Origin: a virus
Direction: 5' to 3' (one strand)
DNA length: 64,000 nucleotides
IMG/VR virus record: IMGVR_UViG_3300002144_000477
Span: 106,894 to 170,893 of that record
This document shows, one piece after another, positions 1-8,078 of the stretch. The translations under genes and the position numbers were made by a program. The notes beneath the pieces are model-generated. The model ran no database searches. It was not told the DNA's origin and worked only from the letters and a program-made list of their open reading frames with translations. Position 1 is the first letter of the stretch; each line of letters opens with the position of its first letter.

Positions 1-2
1 TG

Positions 3-194
3 AACTTACTTGAAAGTTTTGGTACAACTGAACCAGAAGCAGTATGGGATATTCTCGGCAAGCATTTAAATATTGTTCGAATTGAAACACAGCAAACATC
101 ATGTGACTTTAAGTACTCGTGGGCAGATGCAGACTACAAACAACAACAAATCGACATGCTGAAACCCGGATATGATTACAGTAGCAGGCGGTGA
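3..194 (+). CDS. C-terminal part of an unknown protein (cut by window edge)
   Basis: An open frame runs in from the left edge and stops at TGA 192-194, leaving 63 residues with no start. The tail is hydrophilic and aromatic (EAVWDILGKH, then KYSWADADYKQQ) and shows no motif I can assign. Its last 23 bases overlap the start of the following SGNH gene, the same stop/start packing used throughout the plus-strand run to 4369, so it is probably the upstream member of that operon. Confidence 0.6.
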   Translation, partial: NLLESFGTTEPEAVWDILGKHLNIVRIETQQTSCDFKYSWADADYKQQQIDMLKPGYDYSSRR

Positions 195-960
195 TAGTTT
201 TGTCTACGGTAGCGAATTAGCAGACTGTAACAACACACCAAGCAACAACACATTTACAGCATTGCTAGCGCAAGAGCATACCTATCACTGTGCCGCGTAT
301 CCAGGAAACAGTAACGAAGCCATTGCTAGGCAAACCGTTAATGCTTGTCACCGATACAATCCAGATCGTGTTATAGTCAGTTGGACATTTCCTGGCAGGT
401 ATGAATTTAGATTTGGTTACAATACTGGACAACGTTTAAGTCCATGGTATAGTATTAACAGTTGGACCGTTGAACAAAATGTTTCTGCAATTGAACAAGA
501 GTTCATTACCAAAGACGAGCATATTCTCAAAGCACAAATCGACACAATAGAACGTGCAAAGAAAACAGGTGTTGCAGATTTTGCAAGAACTTTTTACCAA
601 CACGTGGGGTCCACTGAATACTGGGAAGTGTATAGTAGCCTTAAAGAAATTGTATACCTCCAAAACTATTTAAAATCGAGAAACATTGCTTATTTGTTCA
701 CGCTAGCAGATTATTCTATATTTGACAATTACACAATACAACATTGCGATGCTACTATTGCAAGTTTAGTCGACTCAATTGATATGTCACGATTTTACTT
801 TTTCCCGCCCGGAACACAAAACGGTGAAACAACCACACACAGAGGTTTCTACCAGTGGGCATTGGAAAATAAATACAAAGTGGGCACAACGCATCCACTA
901 GAGGAAGCGCACTACGCCGCTTACTTATTATTACAGGACTACTTCAATGCAATGGATTAA
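172..960 (+). CDS. SGNH/GDSL-type hydrolase-like protein
   Basis: A 262-residue protein opening with a beta strand that runs into GDSF (residues 7-10), the block I nucleophile motif of SGNH esterases. A late THPLEEAHY segment (about 240-247) could supply the catalytic His, though the usual Asp three residues before it is not obvious. No signal peptide, so it acts in the cytoplasm. SGNH proteins in glycan clusters often add or remove O-acetyl groups, which fits the carbamoyltransferase and sugar genes alongside. The substrate is unknown. A second, only distantly similar SGNH protein follows at 1045. Confidence 0.65.
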   Translation: MITVAGGDSFVYGSELADCNNTPSNNTFTALLAQEHTYHCAAYPGNSNEAIARQTVNACHRYNPDRVIVSWTFPGRYEFRFGYNTGQRLSPWYSINSWTVEQNVSAIEQEFITKDEHILKAQIDTIERAKKTGVADFARTFYQHVGSTEYWEVYSSLKEIVYLQNYLKSRNIAYLFTLADYSIFDNYTIQHCDATIASLVDSIDMSRFYFFPPGTQNGETTTHRGFYQWALENKYKVGTTHPLEEAHYAAYLLLQDYFNAMD

Positions 961-1048
961 AAACATAATCAATCGAATCAAACTCGAAATTCAATATCGT
1001 AAGAAACTAAAAGAGTTAAGAAAACGTGATCCTTTTATTTACAAATGA
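947..1048 (+). CDS. Small basic protein, 33 residues
   Basis: A 33-codon frame bridges two SGNH genes exactly: its ATG lies inside the end of the upstream gene and its TGA shares an ATGA with the next start. The peptide is strongly basic and amphipathic (MQWIKNIINRIKLE, then KKLKELRKRDPFIYK). No domain is recognised. The coupled overlaps at both ends, with nothing else to fill the 84-base gap, argue that it is translated. It could be a membrane- or nucleic-acid-associated peptide. Confidence 0.6.
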   Translation: MQWIKNIINRIKLEIQYRKKLKELRKRDPFIYK

Positions 1049-1746
1049 CACGTAGACGAATTCTTACAGTAGGTGATAGTTTTACATTCGGGGAAGAACT
1101 CCCTGACAGAGAACAGCATGCATTCCCTTATCTATTACGAGATTACCTCGGAGTCAACGAAGTAATAAATTTAGGGTTAAGCGGTGCAAGTTCTGACTAT
1201 GTGTTCCGCACCACAATCGAAACATTAATCTCGGATCCTGATCCATTTGATTTAGTGCTAGTCTGCTGGCCAGAACAGAGTCGGTTTGAAGCAATACACA
1301 ACCATCCATCGTTTGTTCCAACTGAAAGTGCGCCTCATATTAAACCAATGGCGTGTTTGATACGCAAGCCAGGTAAAGCAACCCCCGGTTACGAACCAAA
1401 ATGGGTGCAAGAGTATTACAAATACAGTTACGATACAGCATGGGGCTACCGTAAACAATTTAATCAAATGATTGCATTGCAAGCATTTTTAAAACAGCGT
1501 AAACAACCGTATGCTATGTATAATGTAGCAGGACTACAGGGCGAGTACGGTAGATACAAAGTTTTTTTACAACATCAGTTTGCCGGGATAGATAGCAACA
1601 ACTTTATAGGATGGCCACTGGATGGATTATTAGAATGGCAAGGGGACTGCGTTAAAGCGCCAGGCGGACACCCTTTAGAATTAGGGCATCAACGAATAGC
1701 AAAGGTTATCTATGAACATATTAGGAATAGCGGCTGGTTTTCATGA
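1045..1746 (+). CDS. SGNH/GDSL-type hydrolase-like protein
   Basis: A 233-residue protein with VGDSFTFG near the start (GDSF at 10-13), a block II-like NLGLSGASSDY around residue 50, and GGHPLELGH (about 207-215), a plausible block V carrying the catalytic His. Together these give a better SGNH signature than the copy at 172. No signal peptide or membrane segment. Its end overlaps the carbamoyltransferase by 35 bases, implying co-translation, so both may edit the same glycan or nucleotide-sugar. Confidence 0.7.
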   Translation: MTRRRILTVGDSFTFGEELPDREQHAFPYLLRDYLGVNEVINLGLSGASSDYVFRTTIETLISDPDPFDLVLVCWPEQSRFEAIHNHPSFVPTESAPHIKPMACLIRKPGKATPGYEPKWVQEYYKYSYDTAWGYRKQFNQMIALQAFLKQRKQPYAMYNVAGLQGEYGRYKVFLQHQFAGIDSNNFIGWPLDGLLEWQGDCVKAPGGHPLELGHQRIAKVIYEHIRNSGWFS

Positions 1747-3211
1747 CGCCGCAGTCACGTTAATTAACGATCAGGGCGATATCCTGTTTGCAAGCTCAAG
1801 CGAAAGATACAGCGGAATAAAAAACGATCCTAAGTTAGCAAGAGATATGCTAGCTGAAATTGATCTCTCGGAAGTACACAACGTTGCGTATTACGAAAAC
1901 CCGCTGCAAAAGCAATTACGACAATTGTACGCAGGTCAATGTGTAGAGTTAAACAAACTAACTACTCGGCAGGTCCTTCGCTCAGTTGGATATCCTGCTA
2001 AAACCGGTTTGTTTGGCACTAGGTGTAACGTAAAGTCGTATCCTCATCATATGAGCCATGCTGCTGCCGGGTTTCAAACTAGCCCGTACGATGACGCTAC
2101 GGTGTTAGTAGTGGATGCAATCGGTGAATGGAATACCGCAACTATATGGGATGCCCGGTACGATAGCGAGGGCAAAGCAGTATACAAAAAGTTATGGAGC
2201 CAATCGTATCCGCATAGTATCGGATTATTCTACAGTGCATTTACTAAGCACATCAATCTTAAACCTCTAGACGAAGAATACATTTTCATGGGCATGGCAG
2301 CGTGGGGAGAAAATCGCTGGTTTGATCGTATCTATACTGACTTCATTGAGAATTCGAGCGAATTAACATTTAAGAAAAATTTACATATTGGTATAGATCC
2401 AAATTACTTACCCGACGCTCTTAATGTTGATATTGCCGCTAGTGTGCAAAGCATCACGGAACATCTATTAGATCGATTAGTAAATAAAGCAAAGCACATG
2501 AATACAAGTAAGAATCTTGTATTCATGGGGGGAGTCGCATTAAATTGTGTTGCCAATGCAAACATCGGAGCGCATTACGAGAATATTTGGATTATGCCAA
2601 ATCCGGGCGATGCCGGTAGTAGCTTAGGTGCCGCCGCACTGATGTACGGAAAAAAACTGAACTGGGATGGGCCATTTCTTGGTTATAATATTCCGGGCGA
2701 GTACCCAGTTAACCAAATGGTTGATCAGCTATTAGCAAATCAAATCGTTGGAGTTGCTACTGGTCGCGCAGAGTTTGGGCCTAGAGCGTTAGGACACCGC
2801 AGTCTGCTTGCTGATCCACGCGGCTCAGAAATTAAAGATAGAGTAAACGAAATTAAACGTCGACAAAAGTTTAGACCATTTGCTCCAATGATTTTAGAAG
2901 AAATGGCAGACCAATATTTTAACATGCCGAAAAATTGGAAAGCCAGCCCATATATGCAAACTGTTGCAGTAGTTAAAGACCCATCACAGTTTCCAGCTAT
3001 ATGCCATATCGACAATACTGCACGAGTACAAACAGTAGGCCGTGAACCTCAGTTTGCTGGAGTAAGAGAACTACTCGAAAAATGGTTCGTGTTAACTGGA
3101 TGCCCGATGCTGCTAAATACTTCGCTTAATATCAGGGGAGAGCCCATGGTTAATACTCGCTCGGATGCTGATAGATTCGAGGATCAATACGGTATAACAG
3201 TAATATCATGA
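1712..3211 (+). CDS. NodU/TobZ-family carbamoyltransferase
   Basis: A 499-residue protein of the O-carbamoyltransferase family, which moves a carbamoyl group from carbamoyl phosphate to a hydroxyl through a carbamoyl-adenylate. Seen here: the N-terminal MNILGIAAGFHDAA ASKHA-fold start, the histidine cluster HHMSH at 112-116, the VVDAIGE phosphate loop, a second MGGVALNCVANANI block, and the C-terminal EFGPRALGHRSLLADPR signature of the YrdC-like domain. Slightly shorter than NodU/TobZ. Family members modify sugars, antibiotics and, in some phages, modified DNA bases. The SGNH and sugar genes nearby favour a sugar, but the acceptor cannot be read from sequence. Confidence 0.9.
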   Translation: MNILGIAAGFHDAAVTLINDQGDILFASSSERYSGIKNDPKLARDMLAEIDLSEVHNVAYYENPLQKQLRQLYAGQCVELNKLTTRQVLRSVGYPAKTGLFGTRCNVKSYPHHMSHAAAGFQTSPYDDATVLVVDAIGEWNTATIWDARYDSEGKAVYKKLWSQSYPHSIGLFYSAFTKHINLKPLDEEYIFMGMAAWGENRWFDRIYTDFIENSSELTFKKNLHIGIDPNYLPDALNVDIAASVQSITEHLLDRLVNKAKHMNTSKNLVFMGGVALNCVANANIGAHYENIWIMPNPGDAGSSLGAAALMYGKKLNWDGPFLGYNIPGEYPVNQMVDQLLANQIVGVATGRAEFGPRALGHRSLLADPRGSEIKDRVNEIKRRQKFRPFAPMILEEMADQYFNMPKNWKASPYMQTVAVVKDPSQFPAICHIDNTARVQTVGREPQFAGVRELLEKWFVLTGCPMLLNTSLNIRGEPMVNTRSDADRFEDQYGITVIS

Positions 3212-3636
3212 AAATTTTAATATTTGGATTGCCAGGAAGCGGCAAGAGTACACTAGCAGAACCGTTTGCTAAATTAGTAGGCGGCATATGGCTTAATGCA
3301 GATGCAGTGCGTAAAGAATATGACGACTGGGACTTTACCCCCGAAGGTCGCATGAGGCAAGCACAGCGTATGAAATTTTTAGCAGATGGTGTAGTTAAAG
3401 CAGGCAAAGTTGCAATCGCAGACTTTGTTTGTCCCACTGTACAAGCTCGGGAGGAGTTTGGCGCAGACTTTGTTGTCTGGATGGATACTATCAAAGAGGG
3501 TAGATTCGAAGACACTAACAAGATGTTTCAAACACCTGCACATTATGACTATCACGTAAGTGCATGGTTTGATGATACGCATGAACAACTGGCAAAAGTA
3601 GTTTCGAAATATATGAAAGCTCAAAATGGAAAATGA
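3208..3636 (+). CDS. APS-kinase-like P-loop kinase
   Basis: A 142-residue P-loop protein with Walker A GLPGSGKS at 7-14, a LNADAVR segment equivalent to the LDGDxxR of adenylylsulfate kinases, and a later GKVAIADFVCPTVQAR stretch matching the family's FISP-like loop. These suggest an adenylylsulfate kinase or a close small-molecule kinase. It is shorter than the usual ~200 residues. If it makes PAPS, the sulfotransferase at 42584 would be a natural user; that link is inference. The start shares ATGA with the carbamoyltransferase stop. Confidence 0.75.
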   Translation: MKILIFGLPGSGKSTLAEPFAKLVGGIWLNADAVRKEYDDWDFTPEGRMRQAQRMKFLADGVVKAGKVAIADFVCPTVQAREEFGADFVVWMDTIKEGRFEDTNKMFQTPAHYDYHVSAWFDDTHEQLAKVVSKYMKAQNGK

Positions 3637-3850
3637 AAAAGTATCACCAAAACGCCACTTAGCCAAAGCGGTTACCTGGAGAATTGCTGCCAGCACAATA
3701 ACAGCACTAATCGCTTTTGGTTTCGGTTTGCCAGCATCTGCAATAGGCGGCGTGTTCTTTGTTGACTTGGTACTGAAGTTTGTGTTATACTATTACCATG
3801 AACGCTTATGGTATAAGCACATAACTTACGGAGTTAAAAAAGATGTTTGA
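3626..3850 (+). CDS. DUF2061-type small membrane protein
   Basis: A 74-residue protein with two hydrophobic segments and the features of the DUF2061 family: an N-terminal KAVTWRIAAS stretch, a central glycine-rich turn, and the EHLWY-like ending YYHERLWYKHITYG. DUF2061 proteins are small inner-membrane proteins of unknown role that often sit beside sulfate-assimilation genes in bacteria. That would be consistent with the APS-kinase-like gene overlapping its start. Function otherwise unknown. Confidence 0.75.
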   Translation: MENEKVSPKRHLAKAVTWRIAASTITALIAFGFGLPASAIGGVFFVDLVLKFVLYYYHERLWYKHITYGVKKDV

Positions 3851-4253
3851 TAATCAACACCCCACAACACAGATGCTGGGAAGGTGGCAACCCTGGCATC
3901 CTGGACATACCGCATTGTTTAAAAAAGCACTGATGGAAACTGGACAAGTTTGTATTCAGATTAGAGATGTTGGAGGCATTGTTGGCGCAGATGCAGGCGC
4001 AGGAAGAACTGCTACACAAGCTGACAATCCTTTTAACTTTACCGAAGTTAAGAACAATATCATACAGGCATTGTTTGAAGAAGGTTTTACCTACAATGAG
4101 GAATACATTATTATGCAAGTTCCTAATATTGTAGACATCAGCTATGGTCGTGGTGTAGGATATACATTTACACAGCACGACCTAGGTGAAGAAATACATG
4201 CTATCAGTGCAACTGAAATCAGAGCTAAGTTGCGAGCAGATGGAAAACTATGA
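3843..4253 (+). CDS. HxGH nucleotidyltransferase-like protein
   Basis: A 136-residue protein with MLGRWQPWHPGH at 11-22, in which HPGH is the nucleotide-binding HxGH motif of the cytidylyl/adenylyl-transferase superfamily, and a C-terminal ISATEIRAKL resembling the ISSTxIR motif. Small and single-domain. It would join a nucleotide to a phosphorylated small molecule. Candidates include sugar- or alcohol-phosphate activation, in keeping with the surrounding glycan genes. The protein at 55586 has a related N-terminal domain. Confidence 0.75.
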   Translation: MFDNQHPTTQMLGRWQPWHPGHTALFKKALMETGQVCIQIRDVGGIVGADAGAGRTATQADNPFNFTEVKNNIIQALFEEGFTYNEEYIIMQVPNIVDISYGRGVGYTFTQHDLGEEIHAISATEIRAKLRADGKL

Positions 4254-4369
4254 TTTTAGATTTAGCAGTAGGTATCGCACATTCACTATTTTGGTTCGCA
4301 GTAGTAATGCTAGAGCTGTTTGTTATTATACAAACATTGAAGTGGTTAACAGGCGATAAGTTAAACTAG
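4250..4369 (+). CDS. Small single-span membrane protein, 39 residues
   Basis: A 39-codon frame starting on the ATGA overlap with the nucleotidyltransferase stop and ending at TAG 4367-4369. A central hydrophobic stretch (LFWFAVVMLELFVIIQTL) would span a membrane once and is followed by a short polar tail. It is the last gene of the plus-strand run and overlaps the 3' end of the convergent glycosyltransferase by 9 bases. No family recognised. Confidence 0.6.
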   Translation: MILDLAVGIAHSLFWFAVVMLELFVIIQTLKWLTGDKLN

Positions 4370-5455
4370 TAAATTATCTGTAAGCTCTTGCCATGCGCTG
4401 TCTAGGAACGAAGATTGCTCAAACCATTTACGGTTATGAGTCAGCACTGGTTCCATTTGTTTAAGTAGTACTTCTAACTCGCTATTGCTACGAACACATA
4501 ATTTAGCAATAGCATCATTTAATACTAGTATACGCTGTATTGGATCTTCAATGTCATCGTAGCTTTCGTCAATCCAGTCACTGAATGTTAAAAATCCATA
4601 CGACCGTAGATACTTTAGGCTGTGTGCAGGACCTAATAACACAAATGGCATTTCACTAATTATAGGCTTAAACACTTTTTCAGTTAAGTGCTCTTTGCTA
4701 CTCCAGAATTCAGTTTCAGTGACAACAAACAGAAACGATTCCATGCATTGATCCACTGCACTTAATACCATACTGCCGTTTGGTATATGGTCCGACGAAC
4801 TAGTATCAACTCGCAGTTCGGGTAACCCAGCAAGCTCATCGATTGCCCATTGTAGGTCTAGACCCTTTGTGCGTTCTGCCCATTGTAGTTGTTCAATATT
4901 GTTACCGTGCTCTGGACAGTCAACACTATAGCTAACGTGTCCTTGTTCTAATAGATTTCGACGCTTTAAGTCAGCTACTGCAATACTACGATAGCACCTT
5001 GCATTTCCAGTAATTCGGTTAAAGCTAATAAACTTTTTGTTGACTTTACGGTCGGATGGCTGTATAATATGAGGACTGTACCGGTAGCCACGGAACCAGT
5101 CGTGTGCGGCAAATATATGGTAGAAATAGTAACAATCGTCGAACTGGAATTTGTCTAAAAAATATTTTTTAGACTCACTCTGGCGTTCGGTGTTAAGTAG
5201 TATTATGCGCCTGTTGTCTGTACCAAAAGTGTTTTTAACATGGTTAAACAGTGCATCGTTGTACCCAGGTATAAGCGGTTCTTGATCATAACAAAACAAT
5301 ACTGGTCCTTCATCGTCGCCACCGGAGTTTAACATTTCTAGACTGTCGATACTGCTTGCACCAAAAGGAAAAGGATAAATGACCATAACCCCATTGGGCC
5401 ACTTGTTGCAGGCCATGCGGAAAATGTTTTCATAATGCGAATGGATATTATACAT
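4361..5455 (-). CDS. Putative glycosyltransferase (same family as 20603-21619)
   Basis: A 364-residue protein sharing a C-terminal block with the 338-residue protein at 20603: an FVVTETEFWSS / LVAETNY segment, then TEKVFKPI, a PFVLLGPAHSLKYLRSYGF region and FSDWIDESYDDIEDP. The acidic TE-K-KPI...GPxHSL layout resembles the nucleotide-sugar site of fucosyltransferase/exostosin-like GT-B enzymes, but the donor is unknown. Its start codon overlaps that of the divergent gene at 5454 within one CATG. An alternative start is Met14. Confidence 0.6.
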   Translation of the reverse strand: MYNIHSHYENIFRMACNKWPNGVMVIYPFPFGASSIDSLEMLNSGGDDEGPVLFCYDQEPLIPGYNDALFNHVKNTFGTDNRRIILLNTERQSESKKYFLDKFQFDDCYYFYHIFAAHDWFRGYRYSPHIIQPSDRKVNKKFISFNRITGNARCYRSIAVADLKRRNLLEQGHVSYSVDCPEHGNNIEQLQWAERTKGLDLQWAIDELAGLPELRVDTSSSDHIPNGSMVLSAVDQCMESFLFVVTETEFWSSKEHLTEKVFKPIISEMPFVLLGPAHSLKYLRSYGFLTFSDWIDESYDDIEDPIQRILVLNDAIAKLCVRSNSELEVLLKQMEPVLTHNRKWFEQSSFLDSAWQELTDNLLV

Positions 5456-8072
5456 GTTTGATGTTTTCTACTTTGGGCCTAAGCCAAATTTATTTGCGTT
5501 TGAACGCCCTGCAAGTTCTCTTCAGGAAGCATTGCACAAGTCAAGGACTCGTTACTGTTGGTATTTATACGGCGGCAACGACTATACTGACTTTAATTTT
5601 AATATTGTGCCCGAACCATGGATGTCGCAGTTTGTACATACATGGCCTAGTCAGTGGCAAGCCGACGGTGGGGTGTACTTAGCAAGCAAGCATATTGTAG
5701 GTACACAGTATCATTTTCGTGCTGACCAAACAGTAGTTCGGATGAGTGATCCGACTAAGTGGGAAAACACTAGCAATGTCACTGACTTTGATTATAGTTG
5801 GCATCCAAGCGTACACGAACCAGATTACGAATATCATTTCCCTACACAGCACCAAAGCGCAGGCGGCCCAATCTATCCGGGTACAGCAGGCATTAAGTTG
5901 TGCAGTGACCAACGAGCAACAGTAGGTAGCACCACCAAAAATTGGCACATACCAACTGGCATGACAGTTGATACTAGTTGGCACCCTAATCCGTTGGATC
6001 CAAGTTACACTTATCACTTTCCCACTAAGTGGCAGAGTGCCGGCGGAGTAATGTACATTTCGACGCACTCTAGTACAACTGCTATTAAGTTTGCAGATTT
6101 TGTAACTAGCGAAGAGCCTAGCAACGAGAATTGGACGGTACCAGACGACATTGACGAGTCCACCATTGACTTTACCTGGCGCCCAAATGTATTAGACCCT
6201 TCTTACATTTACCATTTCCCCATTGGTGATATACAAAGTTCTGGATTAGTCTATACAGCACCTGGCGCAACAGAAGTTAAACTGATGGATTACTTCCCTG
6301 GGCATGATATAGGCACGTTTAAAGAAGTTGATGTGTTTTACGTAGACAAAAGCAACACTTTATCACAAGCAAGGTACAAAAAACTACTAAAAACTTACCC
6401 TAAAATGCAACGAATTCGGTATGCTAACAGTATGCTGGAAACTATACGTCGATGCGTTAATAGGTCTAGTACTACGCGATTCTGGGTTATCAGCAGTGAA
6501 AATGTCTACGATGACTTTCAGTTTGATTGGCGCCCCGAGAGCTGGCAAAGTTATATGACTCATGTGTTTGGGTCGCAATGGAATAAGTGGTCCGATACTT
6601 TCTTAATTAATAAATGGGAATTTGAACGTTCAAGTAAGTGGGCAACCGGTTTAGAACATTTTCCTAATCTAAACTTTGTAACGGATCAGCAGGTGCTAGT
6701 GCCCGACGACCTACATGCAATAGTTTATGTAGATTGGGGGTATGATGACAACAATCAGTTTGCTAGCTTACAAACTGCTCACCCTAATATACAAAAGACA
6801 AGATTTGTTGACAACTATCTAGATACATTCAAGCGGATTATTAATAACCATCAAGGTCACGACTACATCTGGGTTATTAGCAGCCTCTGTGACTACAGTA
6901 AATTTGACTTTAGTTGGCAACCCGAGCCGTGGCAGGCCGAGATGATACATGTGTTTCCTAGTAGCACACAGCGCCGAGGTGACACCTTTTACATCCACGT
7001 GCCAAGTTTTGCAAAACAAATGCACGATCTAGAAATACTAGATTGGTTTAATGTTATTAACTATTGTAACGAACAACAGGTGTCCCGTTGGCCTGTTAAC
7101 ATTGTAACATACAATGGAGACAGTGCAGTTGATGTTGTTAACACTTTAGAGTTTAGTACCGGGCCATACGAATTAGTAATGCACCATACTACTCCGGAGC
7201 GGAATGCTATCAACTGGGCAACAACTCCTTGCTTATGGAGATCGAAAGATCGCATGGCAATAAGTTTGTCTACCAACAATGCAACAGTGCTAGTTCCACG
7301 AGATATAAAGTTACAGCAACCTATTAAACAGATTTATGATTACCCATTTGTTAGTAAAACGGAATCGAGAACAGTAGTAGCACCCCCATTGGATATTGTA
7401 TATATTAGTAACGGCGAACCCGATGCTGAACGCTGGTATGAACATCTAAAGTATCAAGTGCCTAACTACAGTAACAAATTACATCGTGTAAAAAACATCA
7501 ATGGCAGAATGGAAGCATACAAAGCGGCTGCAGAAGCAAGTACAACTGAATGGTTCTTTGCTGTATTTGCAAAACTTCAAGTAAGCGACACATTCGACTT
7601 TACATGGCAGCCTGACTACTTCCAGGAAGCAAAGCATTACATATTTCATGCACGTAACCCAGTTAACGGATTAGAGTATGGGCATCAAGCAATGATTGCA
7701 TATAACAAAAGATTAGTACTTGAAACAATGAACAGCGGGCTGGACTTTACACTAACTAAAGCGCACGAAGTAGTTCCTATACTAAGTGGTACAGCACACT
7801 TTAATCAAGACGAATGGACTACTTGGCGTACTGCATTCCGTGAAGTGCTTAAGCTAAAACAGTTCCACGACACTAAGCCCAGCATAGAGAACGAAAGTCG
7901 TCTTAATGTATGGCTTACAAAAGGAGCAGATGTAGAAAATGGAAAGTGGAGCATCCTTGGTGCAAAGGATGCTCTTGACTATTATGCTAGCGTTAACGGA
8001 AATCCAGAAATGCTACAGTTGAGCTTTGAATGGGAATGGTTAAGAAATAAGTTCAATGAACTGGCTAGCTAA
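5454..8072 (+). CDS. 872-residue repeat protein with W-P/FP modules
   Basis: A large protein built from repeats. Seven modules follow a pattern of F-D-F/Y-x-W-x-P, then a YHFP- or VFP-like step about 12 residues on, then a Q/S-x-G-G-x-x-Y strand. Four longer units, starting DVFYFG, DVFYVD, AIVYVD and DIVYIS, each precede an FDFxWxP module and end in a phrase such as RFWVISSENVYDDF, suggesting a duplicated alpha/beta domain with an acidic strand end, perhaps glycosyltransferase-like. No signal peptide. It may be a multidomain glycan enzyme or a virion/adhesin component; the sequence does not decide. It starts on the same CATG as the divergent glycosyltransferase. Confidence 0.7.
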   Translation: MFDVFYFGPKPNLFAFERPASSLQEALHKSRTRYCWYLYGGNDYTDFNFNIVPEPWMSQFVHTWPSQWQADGGVYLASKHIVGTQYHFRADQTVVRMSDPTKWENTSNVTDFDYSWHPSVHEPDYEYHFPTQHQSAGGPIYPGTAGIKLCSDQRATVGSTTKNWHIPTGMTVDTSWHPNPLDPSYTYHFPTKWQSAGGVMYISTHSSTTAIKFADFVTSEEPSNENWTVPDDIDESTIDFTWRPNVLDPSYIYHFPIGDIQSSGLVYTAPGATEVKLMDYFPGHDIGTFKEVDVFYVDKSNTLSQARYKKLLKTYPKMQRIRYANSMLETIRRCVNRSSTTRFWVISSENVYDDFQFDWRPESWQSYMTHVFGSQWNKWSDTFLINKWEFERSSKWATGLEHFPNLNFVTDQQVLVPDDLHAIVYVDWGYDDNNQFASLQTAHPNIQKTRFVDNYLDTFKRIINNHQGHDYIWVISSLCDYSKFDFSWQPEPWQAEMIHVFPSSTQRRGDTFYIHVPSFAKQMHDLEILDWFNVINYCNEQQVSRWPVNIVTYNGDSAVDVVNTLEFSTGPYELVMHHTTPERNAINWATTPCLWRSKDRMAISLSTNNATVLVPRDIKLQQPIKQIYDYPFVSKTESRTVVAPPLDIVYISNGEPDAERWYEHLKYQVPNYSNKLHRVKNINGRMEAYKAAAEASTTEWFFAVFAKLQVSDTFDFTWQPDYFQEAKHYIFHARNPVNGLEYGHQAMIAYNKRLVLETMNSGLDFTLTKAHEVVPILSGTAHFNQDEWTTWRTAFREVLKLKQFHDTKPSIENESRLNVWLTKGADVENGKWSILGAKDALDYYASVNGNPEMLQLSFEWEWLRNKFNELAS

Positions 8073-8078
8073 GTGTTA

